From positions 1-64,000 of the forward strand of contig JAUCBJ010006918.1 of assembly GCA_032718475.1 (NCBI GenBank): a DNA stretch of 64,000 nucleotides, given 5' to 3'. Source of the stretch: Nemertoderma westbladi. Its lineage: Eukaryota > Xenacoelomorpha > Nemertodermatida > Nemertodermatidae. The notes under the pieces were generated by a model. That model had not been told where the DNA came from, made no database searches, and worked only from the letters and a program-made list of their open reading frames with translations. The first letter of the stretch is position 1. Every line of letters starts with the position of its first letter. Both the position numbers and the translations under genes were made by a program. Positions 35,442 to 47,000 of the stretch are shown piece after piece.

Positions 35442-36890
35442 TAGGGATGCGACAGAGCTAAAATTTCATCCGGAGCCGGAGCCCGGAGGTTTCTCCGGGT
35501 TACAATATGAGCTCCGGCCGGAGACGGAGCCGGAGCCGGAGGTTTGGTGATTGATAATTCAAGTGTATTATTATAGTAGACATAGACAGATATGCGTTCA
35601 TGAAACAGGGGGGGGGGGGGATTTGATGCAAATTCTTACTCAATTATCAATTAAGGGAAATGAGCAGTTTGCAGTCGCATGCTATTCTATTATAATCAAA
35701 ACAATAAACTATATTCATTAGAACAGGTTACAGTTTTATTTTTGGGAGTAATTAGCAGTTATTTACGTGGATTTTCTCCTGGAGGGGAATGCATTTTGAT
35801 TGCGTCCAAAGACTCTCCTATTCTGGTGTTCAATGGGCTAAAATATACTGTAATGTTTTAGACTTTTCTTTCAGTTCACACTCATTACACAAACTCTGTT
35901 ATTTTTATATTTCTTACGACTAGAAAATCAGTAACTTAGGTTTGTTGTCAACTTATCATTGACACTATTTTATGGGACATTGTGTAATTAATTTCCAGGA
36001 GTTGGTGCAGTTTTCAGTATATTGTCATTGATAAACGATAAAACATGTACCACCTACCTTACGTACGTAGGCTGGCATAAACCGGATATCTAAAATAATA
36101 TTAGTAATTTGTATATATCACAACTGTTTAGAGGGTCCTCGGGCTCTATTTACATTATTGAATCAGGAACTGAAATACAATCTCCGCACGCAAATATTGT
36201 ATAACTATTAAAATTATTATTACATAAATTTAATAAACATATAGTTATATAATATAAAATAGTTCTAGAATTATAAGTATTTAAACTGATTATTTTATAC
36301 AAATGAGCAGTACCAGCCTGTTGGGGATGGGGATGGGGGGGGGGGGGGGGGGGTCAGTGGAATGGGTGTTCTTTCTTCTTTCGTCATCAGGTAATACCGT
36401 AGTCTCTTACTTGTTTAATTACAGAATATTAAAAACTTTCAAAAATGCAGACATAAAACAACACCAATCACCTATTTACATTGAACAAACAATTAAGATG
36501 GCGCGGGAATGGGTGTTCTAGACTGACGAACGAAACGATAGTACATGTACTGTATTTAAGATTTTTTAATTAGGGAAGAATATTAATTGAATTAACTGAA
36601 TCATTTCAATGTTTTTGTTCAAACATTTAAACAATTTCACAAGGGGGGTGGGGGGATATCAGGAAACTTAATAAAACAAGCTGTAAATTACTTAATGAGT
36701 TATTATGTTAATTACTATGATATTTACATTATTCATACATCAGAAAAACTTATTATATTAATTCGATTTTAAACAATATAAGCTCCGGATTGGCTCCGGG
36801 TTAATTTGCCCGGAGCCGGAACCAGAGCCGGAACTAGAAAATTGGCCCGGAGCTCCGGATTTCCGGAGCCGGAGCTCTGTCGCATCCCTA
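35442..36890. mobile_element. hAT element C (1449 bp) nested in element B
   Basis: Perfect terminal repeats TAGGGATGCGACAGAGCT / AGCTCTGTCGCATCCCTA with the 8-bp duplication GTACCCAC on both sides (35434-35441, 36891-36898). Its ends are dense in CCGGAGCCGGAG. It is a different hAT family from A and B, and holds a dispersed MITE copy at about 35610-35815. No transposase found. Confidence 0.88.
35610..35815 (+). mobile_element. Dispersed G/C-ended MITE, copy inside hAT C
   Basis: G run, then TCAATTAAGGGAAATGAGCA, the AAAACAATAAACTATA phrase, AGAACAGGTTACAGTTTTAT and GCATTTTGATTGCGTCC. Same family as the copies near 4.2, 32.1, 45.3 and 63.2 kb. Confidence 0.6.
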
Positions 36891-37519
36891 GTACCCACCC
36901 TCCCTCCATTTCTGTTCATGCATAAAGGTACCCTATTATAGTTGATTCAAGGATACAAGTGGTGATATATAAACAAATCCAGCTTGGCCGGAATTCCGGC
37001 CGGATTTTTTTTACAAATCCGGCTCCGGCCAGGCCGATTTGAAAATAGTCAATACGGCAAATCCCTAATATTGAGTATTAATTATTCTTTGTAGATAACT
37101 TCTGCATTCGACTTCAGTATGGCTATATCTATAGCATTTGTAAAAAAAAGTAGAAAGATGGTACCTAGGTAGTAAGTGCGGTATATATATGTATGTGGGG
37201 TGAGCAAAGTATATATATATATACGTACGTAGGTAGGTGTGTATATATTTGAAATTATAAATATATATATAAACTTATTATAACGGACCTTTCAGTTGCT
37301 GGAGTTAATTAGTTTTCATTTAGAATAAAATAAGTAAATTATTACACGTGAGTTTAGAGTTAGTAAGGAGTTCGATGTATCTTTCAGTTATAATATATCC
37401 GTAACTCTCAACAGTTTCCGTTGCCCCACAACAGCCAGGGGTTTCACCTCTCCTCTCATATGTAGCATCAAACTCCCCCCAAACCATTCAGTACCACCCT
37501 CTCCCTTAATGCTCCCCAT

Positions 37520-38041
37520 TTAGTACCTCCCTCTGCGCTCCCTACTTCTACTCCTCCTTCTATCCCTACTCCCTCGCTCCCTACTTCCCCGATCCCCACT
37601 CCCTCGCTCCCTATCCCTACTCCCCCGCTCTCTACTCCTTCTCCTCTCCCGAGACCTACTCCTCCGTCGCCTCTTCCCCCCGTGTTTCCCAGGGGACCGG
37701 GAACTCCGCCTCCGTCCCCTACTCCGGCTCCGACTATAACGTCCCGACCTGCGATGTCGTCCCCGTGATCGCGACCGCGACCTACGAGAATCCCCATCGA
37801 TCGCCCTGGCGATCAACGCCTCAACCTCTTTAACCTTCTTCATGGCCGCCTCTTTCTCTTTGACCGTGTTAGTCTGCGGTTTAACGATCGCGTTATTTGA
37901 GTGGTTTATCTTTAACGGCCGACCTGCGAACGTTACCCCGTTGTAGGTCAACGCCGTGGAGACCGACTTAATGTCGGAGAATTCTACAAAGGCGAATCGA
38001 GTCGGTTGCGTTTCGTCTCCAGCCATCCGAACGTAAGCGAC
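37520..38041 (-). CDS. SREK1: SREK1-like exon 2: RRM2 second half and RS domain
   Basis: 174 codons with stop. Begins VAYVRMAGDETQPTRFAFVE, almost identical to vertebrate SREK1, then HSNNAIVKP, a basic helix (KEKEAAMKKVKEVEALIARA) and about 90 residues of RS, RSRSR and RERGSRD repeats. Ends RRGRY. Confidence 0.94.
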   Translation of the reverse strand, partial: VAYVRMAGDETQPTRFAFVEFSDIKSVSTALTYNGVTFAGRPLKINHSNNAIVKPQTNTVKEKEAAMKKVKEVEALIARAIDGDSRRSRSRSRGRHRRSGRYSRSRSRGRRRSSRSPGKHGGKRRRRSRSRERRRSRERGSRDRERGSGDRGSRERGSRDRRRSRSRERRGRY

Positions 38042-41000
38042 CTGTAAGGAGAATCGTTTTATCGACAACAATAATCAGATTTATGAGATATAGTTAGAAA
38101 CAGATTGTAAGTTAGACTATACACACACACACTCAGTAAGAGGAGATGTAACAGAAAAGGGAACATTAATCTTATAAATAATGGATAACGACTTCAGGTA
38201 TATATGTAATATAAATCTGTTTTTTCAAATTCGAAAATTGGTTGTTCCAAATGTTCCATGGAATACTAAATATAGATATATTTAATTTACTATTCCATGG
38301 TTATTCTCAAATGTTTTTGTCCAAACTATAATCTTTCGAAGGGTCTCGATGATACTAGGGATGTACAGTCCCGGGATTCCGTTCCGGGACTTTCCGCGTT
38401 TTTTTGGTCCGATTCCGGTTCCGGCCGGAATGACAAGGATTCCGGCACCGGAATTTTTGGTATTTTGTCAAAAAAAACATTCATTTATACGTTCTATAAT
38501 AAAACCTCCTACTGATAGAATAATGTGACAGAGTTATAGCGGCACATATACTTGACCTCTCCAAGGACCTCTCCGAGGACGTTCCCTTCCAAGCCAATAT
38601 CAATGTCCACTGCACACACAGACAGTCAGACAGACAGAGCAATAAGCCCTAACAATTTCTAACAAGAAAACCCAATTGGAGTAAATCGCAAGACACATGG
38701 AATGATGTAATGTTTTTGAAATCAATCGATTGAAATAAAATAATAAAAGGTTACCGGTACACAAGAGTTTTAACTTCAAATTGCAAAGTTTACTCAACAA
38801 ATTTACTACTGGTGGTACATCCTAATGTCTAACTTGGGTTTACAGTTAAACACTATTATTGATTATTTATCCCATGGGGTCGATAAAATGGGGACTAGTT
38901 GAATTACTAGGAGCAAAACAAGGGATAGGATTAGCGCCCACCCAACCCTCGGGTAGCCGGTAGGAGTAGCGCCCACCCAACCCTCGGGTAGCCGGTAGGA
39001 GTAGCGCCCACCCCTACCCCCTGGTTGCAGATAGGAGTAGCGCCCACCCCTACCTTCAGGTAGCAGATAGGAGTAGCGTTCATCCCTACCTTCGGGTAGC
39101 AGATAGGAGTAGAGGGTAGAGCCCACCCCTACCTTTGGGTAGCAGATAGGAGTAGCGCCCACCCCTACCTTCGGGTAGCAGATAGGAGTAGCGCCCATCC
39201 CTACCCTCGGGTAGCCGGTAGGAGTAGAGGGTCGAGCCCACCCCTACCTTCGGGTAGCAGATAGGAGTAGCGCCCACCCCTACCCTCGGGTAGCCGGTAG
39301 GAGTAGCGCCCACCCCTACCTTCGGGTAGCAGATAGGAGTAGAGGGTCGAGCCCACCCCTACCCTCGGGTAGCCGGTAGGAGTAGCGCCCACCCCTACCT
39401 TCGGGTAGCAGATAGGAGTAGCGCCCACCCCTACCTTCGGGTAGCAGATAGGAGTAGCGCCCACCCCTACCCTCGAGTATCAGATAGGAGTGGCGCCCAC
39501 CCCTACCTTCTGGTAGCAGATAGGAGTGGCGCCCACCCCTACCCTCGGGTGGCAGATAGGAGTAGCGCCCACGCCTACCTTCGGGTAGCTCATCTACCAA
39601 TGGCTGGTCAGGAGTAGAGTGTTCTCATGTCCACTCTGAGTGCACTTCACTGCAACCTGCACCTGGCAGCAGGAGTACAGGACATGACACAGCAGATAAG
39701 TTGCACAGTCAATGGTGGGTCATGTGCGCCAGAGTAGATATGGGTGATGGGCCTCATATCTGACTCCATTGCGACACCCACCCTGTGGAATGGCAAACCA
39801 GGGTGTGTTATTTGCCCCGAGAGCTGACTCGGCAAAAAAACACCCCCCAACCCCCACTATGGATTACATTAGTAATGCGGAGGTCCAGCCACTAGAGGCC
39901 AGTGGAATGACTGGACACAATCGGCCTCACAGGCGTCAGTTATCTCCTGACCGGCTACCTGTCTCACCCCCTACTGGAGAGAGAGCGGCAAACAATTTTT
40001 TGAATCCCTTTCCTGATGACCTTTCTGGCCCAAACCCTGGGTCACCAGGGAGGCCAGATTGTGAGGGGGAGAGGGATTCTAGAGTTGGAGGCTACTCTCA
40101 TGTTCCACCCCGACCAACAAAGCCATTGGTGAATCTGAGGCAAGTTACTAGATTAGCCTCAGTAAACACCCTAACACTCGGGTCCCCAATGCGACAAGGT
40201 GAGCTGACTGCCTTGGCAGATAAGCTTTCTCTTAGCGCTGTGGGTGTTCAAGAGCACCGAATGCAGACTGGACAGACTGATGAGGTTCTGATTAAGGACA
40301 TGGGGGGGGGGGGGGGGTTGGCGACTCACCCTCGCTTCAGCAGATGATAGTGGCAATGGTGGAATTGGTCTATTGATGAGTCCAACTGCACATGCAGCAT
40401 TGGACAAAATAGACCAAATCTCTAACCGCATCATCCGTTGCCATTTCTTATGTTCTGGAAGACTGGCTAAGAAGTTTCCTAAGGTGGTTCTGATTGTGTG
40501 CTACTCTCCAACTAGTGTTGCCCCTGTAGAGGAGGTGGAAAACTTCTACCAGAATCTACAAGCAGCTACTGATGGAGTGGATCAGCATGCATTCTTAACA
40601 TTCCTGGGAGACTTTAATGCAAGTCTGCATCAATCACCTACATCGCCCTGGGTCTATAACAATAGTGTTAACCGAAATTCCGTCCATCTTCAGGATTTTA
40701 TCTCTGGAAATGGATTGTTTTCGGCTGGAACCCAGTTCAAGAAGCAAACTGGAAAGCTATGGACTCATAGTGGACCCAGTGGTCACAAGTCCCAGATAGA
40801 CCATATCCTGTTTCGTAGGAAATACAGGAGCTCTATACAAGACTGTAATGCATTTACACTACGACCCTTCTCCAGTGATCACCGCCTTATTGTGGCCAAG
40901 GTAAGACTTAGTCTGCGTGCTAGCAGAACAACGAAATCTGCCTTGCCGCGGCATGACTGGTCCTCTCTGTTGCAACAGCCAAGTGTGAGATCCAGCTTCA

Positions 41001-44000
41001 CACTACAGCTGAGCAACAGGTATGAGGTTCTTGCCTCTGAGGCGGCAGATCACTGTGAGGGCTATACTGCCTTCACAGAGGCAGTTAAATTAGCAGCTGC
41101 AGAAACAGTTCCTGTTTACCCTCGAAACAGGAAACGGGCCCCCTGACTGACAACAAAATTCAGAAGTGCCGAAATGACCTCTACAAGGCGCAGAAAGAGT
41201 CCCGTCTCAAACAGACTACAGCGGCCAAGAATGCAGTTAAGGCTGCATCTAGGTCCCCGAACAGGCAGTACTCTGTTAATCTACAGGAGCTAATAAACCA
41301 ACAGGTTGATGCCATCAATGATGCTGACGACAGCAGGCAATCATCCCAGGCATGGAGATCGATCAACTTGCTTGCTGGTCGAAAAAGCCAACCAACCACC
41401 AGGGTTAAGGCTGAATCACCAGCCGATCGCCTCAATGGTTGGAAGGCCCACTTTGAAAAGCTCCTCAATAATGACAGGGTATTGCCTGATAACTTTATAG
41501 AAGTAAAAGTGTCTGAGTCTGTTCTCCCAGATATTCCCATTGGTGATATCTCCTTTGCAGAAGTGAAGGCTGCTGCAAAGAGCATTAAGACCAATCGTGC
41601 CAGTGGAGTAGATGGTGTTCCCTCTGAGGTCTTTAAAATACCTGAGTGTTTAAAGCTCATCTATCCCATCATAGTAGACATGTACCGAACAACAAGAGTC
41701 CCACAAGAAATGAAAACAAATAAGTTGGTGCCAGTTCCCAAGAAGGGCAACCTAACACTCTATGGTTATTTTCGGGGAATCTCATTGATCTCGATTGCTG
41801 CAAAGCTATACAATAGAATTCTATTAAATCGCATCAGGGATCCCATTGAGAGACTGCTCCGTGGGTTTCCGTAAAGGTCGTGGGACCATGGAGCCCATTT
41901 TGGCACTTAGAAGGATAGGGATTAGGGGGGGTTGGGGTATAATGGGCCCTAGGGTAAAATGGGCCTTGTTAGGTTGTCTTCATTTACTCTCACAATAACA
42001 TGTAAAAGGTTGTAAAAACATATCACATGTTCTTATATCACCACCAGCATTGCAAATTTGAATTAAGTAAAAAAATGGAGGGAAATTTAAAAACAATATC
42101 AGTCTAGTTGTAGCTGCATTCTATGAACGCTACTCTACATATCGGTCCGTGGTCCGGTACTACTAGACATGCATTTGGTTAGGCCTGTGATTAGGCTATG
42201 CTGAATTTGTACAGGTAGCTGATTAGATTAATTTGTTACGGCAGTTTGTTAAAAAAAAACTCTTGTAAAAATATGCCTCTGACATATAAGAAAAAGGATA
42301 CCAGTAAATCTTACTCACAAGATGATCTAAAAAAAGCGCTTTGCGAAATTGAAAAGGGGTCTATATCAATAAATACTGCCAGTAAAACATATAAGGTTCC
42401 AATAACGACATTGCAGCAGTGGATAGAGAGGACAGAATCCTGGTAACTAACACGTAACTACTAATACATGGTAACTACTAACTAACTCTAATCAGACGAA
42501 TCCCATTCTATGAATGTGAACTACTAAATGACTGAACGGTATATATAAATAAATGCAATAGCAATATGCAATATGTTCATATTAATATAATATACTCAAT
42601 AATAATAATATGTCATCGATAGTTACAACAAACTTAGGCATGTGCTACTAATAATTTTACCCTTTTATACTTCCTACCGCTACCAGGGCAGTATGAACTA
42701 TGCAATATTCTCATTTGTTAATTTCTATTATTTGTTAAATATAATAGTTATATATTATAAAAGCAATTTGTACTATAAATAGAGTCATTGCATATATATA
42801 TATCTAGGCCAATTTTTTAAAACAAACATTGTAGGCCCATTTTACCTCAGTAGAGGGGTTAAGTTAAATGGGCACCTAAGGCGATTTGAAAGTGATTTAA
42901 ATGCATTTTAATTGGACTGGCCCATTTTAAAAAGATAAAAAAAAAATATTTTTTTTTCTCCCTTCAACTAAAAACCTAGCACAAATTGATATTCACAATG
43001 ACAGCCAAAATTTACCATAAACTGGCACCATTATAAATAAACTTTAGGTGGGTGAAAGATGGATCAAGTGTGAAAACTGGCCCATTTTACCCCATACCCC
43101 CCTAATTGAAGAGTTATCAAAAAAAGAAAGACAGGCATCTGGCTGTTATCTTTGTTGACTTCTTCAAGGCCTTTGATTCAGTCTCTCGCTCACGTATGTT
43201 CAGCATACTTTCATTATATGGGATTCCTGATGAAATTATTGCAGCAATCAGATCAGTATACGATGGTTCGACAACATTTGTGTCAACTGTTGACGGTGAC
43301 ACAGAACCATTTGAAGTGTTATGGGGCGTCCTCCAGGGAGACACACTTGCACCATTCTTGTTCATTATTGTGGTTGACTATGTTCTACGCATCGTCCTTA
43401 AGATCATCATAATGATGATGGGGTGATGATAACTCCACCTACTGGCTCCAGAACTCGAGGAAATCCTGCCATGTACCTAACTGATCTAGACTTTGCTGAT
43501 GACTTAGGAGTACTCTCAGAATCATTAGAGGGAGCCCAACGGCTCCTCAGCTCATTAGAACATGCTGCTTCTAGTGTTGGTCTTTTTATTAACTCCAGAA
43601 AGACCAACATTTTGACAGTTAACTTTGAAAGTCCTCAGCAAGTCTCTGATCTGGATGAGCATAAGCTCAAAGGATGGTATGCTTGAGCATGTGGACGACT
43701 TCTGTTACCTGGGATCATGGATCCGGAAGTCAGGTGAGGACCTTCGAATACGTAAGGGAAAGGCATGGGCAGCCTTGTATAGGCTTTCCAGGATTTGGAA
43801 GTCACCGAGAATTAATCGGAAACTTAAGGTCCGATTGTTTAGAGCAGCAGTAGTTCCAGTACTCCTCTACGGGAGTCCATGCTGGGCTCTAACTGCTGAG
43901 GACACCAAATCTCTGGATGGCACATTCATCAGAATGCTACGCCGGGTTCATTGTGTCAAGTACAATGCACACATCTCCAACCAGACACTATATAACATTG

Positions 44001-47000
44001 GAGGTGTCTCATTGGTTCCCCCAAGCTTGACACTATAACAAAATCGCCTCCGCTTTGCAGGACATTGCTTTCGCCGTGAGGACCAGCCAGTGCATAATCT
44101 TGTACTTTGGCAGCCTCATGGAGTGAATAAGCATGGTGGACAGTTAAAAAAACAGGGTGATTCCACCCTTTTTACACTGTTGAACAATACAAGACTAAAC
44201 TCATACGTGAGGTGGCTAAAAGTATAATAATCTGTGAATACCTTATGCTTATATATACGAGGTTACAGGTTTCAAAGGTTGCGTGTGATAGAACACAAAT
44301 GCCTTCGCGCATCACGAGGCTAAGATCAGATCAGAAACAAGTCGCCAGATCCGGTGATCCTGGTATGAGAACCACATAGGACCTCACTATTGTACTTGGA
44401 TAAAGTACTGGTCAGAACATTTTCGCATATATTATTGTTAGATTGTATCTCCTCTTGTATCTTTAAATAAATAGCAGCTGTGGGTAGGGGGGGGGGGGGG
44501 GGGGGGGGGGGGGGGTGGGGGGGTACACTATCTAAACAACTACCCGAGCCTGATTCCCAGACTGCATGATTCAAGTCTGATCGAATGCTACGTCGATACT
44601 GTGTCAAGTACAATGCACACATCTCCAACCAGACACTATATTATAACAATGAAGATGTCTCTTTTGTTCCCTCAAGCTTGGCACTTTAACAAAGCCGCCT
44701 CCGCTTTGCAGGACATTGCTTTCGCCGTGAGGACCAGCTTGTGCACAATCATGTGCTATTGCCGCCCAATGGAGAAAATAAGCATGGTGGACAGCCCATG
44801 AATTTCTTGGGACGCCTCTTAAAGGACACTATGGCCTTGAAGATGCGGATGATCTCGCGAAAATCACGGGTGATAAGTAGGGATGTCCCGGAATCTATAT
44901 TTTGATTCCGACCGGAACCGGAATTCAACATGCCGGAATATTCCGGCAAAACCGGAATTTTATATAATTAGTGAAATACACTAATAATGACCCATGACAA
45001 TTTTTTGTAAAACAAATGAATTTTTGTAATTTCTAAAGCTAAGTTTAATAATAGAGTTTAATAGAGGAATCAGAACATTGGGGGGAATTAAAGTGGGTGG
45101 AGTGTAGAATGGCCTGGGCCGTTATGGGACGGGATGGTACTTCGGCATTGAACGACAGCGAATTCAAAATAATTTTTTTCTAAAATCTATAACATTGGCC
45201 AAAAGTTAGGTTGTTAGCATTTAGACTCTAAACCTTTAGACCTAAAAACCTCGGTTAACCAAAAACCTAGGGTTTCGCGTCATTAGGTTCTTTGGTGCAA
45301 TTTTATTGGTGTCTTTAAGGGAAAGGAACATGTTACAGTGACATGTTATTCGAACCAAAACAATTTTTTTTATTCTACATTACCTTGTTAAATTCCCCCA
45401 AAAATGTCTATAAAAATATATTATGCGGATCACCTTCAATTTCCTGTTTCTTTCCTTAGCAACATGGATTTTACATAGCAAAAAAAGCAAACAGTCGGCC
45501 GAAGCCGGAGGCGACCCGAAGGCTCCTCTTTCGATAGCTGCTACCCGAGGGTAGGGGTGGTCGCTACTCCTATCCCAAGATTTACATAGCAACAAGGGGT
45601 CTAGTGGTGGGATTTTCTCCAAATTTGGTACAGACAAACTTTACTCCAATGACTATCGATTGACAGAAGTATGCACTTCTATATAGTTACCAATTTAGTT
45701 TCCAGAGCAACGGAAATTTGTCTAATAATTTAACCATTTTTAATACCAATTTTGCTGGTACAATATAACGACCTTATTTACACAACTTCTCTACTAAACG
45801 GGTGGATGTAACCTCGCCCATCGGATTTATCGACCTCAAAAACCCTTATCCCCAAAAAATTTATTTGTTATATGATAAACTATTGTGATTTTCAAACTAA
45901 AACAAGTAAATAAATTACACCTAAAATCAATAGAGCAATCACAATTTAATTATGTGAAAAATCTTCACTAACATTAAAGGAAATTAAGAAATTTCCTTGC
46001 AGTGGAAATGTCTGATTTTTTTACAACAGTTACCTGAATATATCGTAAAATTTTTATATATTTAAAAATTGGATGCGATTTATAGTTTCCTAGATATAGC
46101 AATTAATGTGTAACACGCCAGTGTAAATATTACTAATTTCCAATTGAATCGCAGCTTATTGTGAAATTAATTAAATTATTCTGGAACGTCACCAATTTGC
46201 TGCTTACTTTTCCCTAATGTTCCGTTTGTTTGGCTTGTGTTATGCAAATTTACGCAGAATTTCCATGAATAAACATATGATCCGCAAAATAAAACTTTAT
46301 AGACTTTTTTTTTGGTCATTAATAAGGAAATACAGAATCCAAAATGTATGGTTCGGATTGATTGCGAAATATATACTGTATCACTCGTAGTAGGCTGGTA
46401 GGTAGGCCTACTATTGTAGCCTATTGTATGTAATTTTACTAGGCCAAGTATATAAATATATTTAATGCTTTGAATTTTACTTGAGTTTATATTTTATTGG
46501 TGTGTTTTTAATTACGAAATATTCACCTGTTAGAGTGATCTATATAACTGTGTAACCATGGTGCTTTACCGCTTTAATAATAATAATATAAAAGTTTCAT
46601 GCTTACTTACCGGTGGTGCATCCCTGCGCGAAGGCCCAAACGAAAGTGTCAGATAGTGAATAAAGCAACATAAATAATACCGGTACCCTGAAATATATTT
46701 AAGAGTAAAACTCACCTCTCCGATCTGCGAGAAAAAGTTAACGAGCATCTCCCCGGTAACGAGTTCGGAGTCGAGATTCCCGATGTAGACAGTCCGACGG
46801 ATATCCTCCACCTTGGAGGGGTCTGTGTTGGGCGGAAGGGGCGGCGGTTGTGGGAGACCGAGCGTAGCGAGTGTGGGGTCGTACGGCGCGGTAATCAACC
46901 CGATCCCGGCGGGTCGAGGCGCCGCATCCGAGACCATCTCGAGTCCGACCGACTCTGAGGGGATTCCACCTGGCGCGGCGACCACCGATATCGGAATGTC

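Larger units (their letters stand above)
34366..37067 (-). mobile_element. hAT element B (2702 bp), inverted relative to A
   Basis: Same family as A, in opposite orientation, 346 bp away. Ends TAGGGGGGGTGTGCCGGATA and ...GGCAAATCCCTA are flanked by ATATTGAG duplications (34358-34365, 37068-37075). The minus strand around 35100-35290 retains the same transposase C-terminal region as A. Element C is nested at 35442-36890. Confidence 0.88.
41147..44038 (+). pseudogene. LINE reverse transcriptase region, split by a pogo-like insertion
   Basis: RT segments: AAKSIKTNRASGVDGVPSEV, the stretch up to [10 protein letters not shown], then the insertion, then [44 protein letters not shown] (FADD catalytic motif) and the C-terminal VLLYGSPCWALTAEDTKSLD. 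About 10 bases are missing near 41864 compared with 12500, causing a frame loss, and further frame changes occur near 43420 and 43670. Confidence 0.85.
39600..44142 (+). mobile_element. LINE (APE-type endonuclease plus reverse transcriptase), broken
   Basis: A non-LTR retrotransposon copy in the SREK1 intron, sense strand plus. After a presumed 5' UTR it encodes an N-terminal Pro-rich region, an APE-type endonuclease and an RT with an FADD active site. It is interrupted at 41918-43102 by a pogo-like element. It has several frame changes, including one at the G run 40302-40318, and stops abruptly at GGTGGACAG (44142) before the 3' end seen in other copies. Confidence 0.9.

Noticed and set aside
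38863-39600. Several overlapping minus-strand ORFs with [12 protein letters not shown] repeats
   Set aside because: Made by the 36-bp minisatellite, which stays open in several frames at once.
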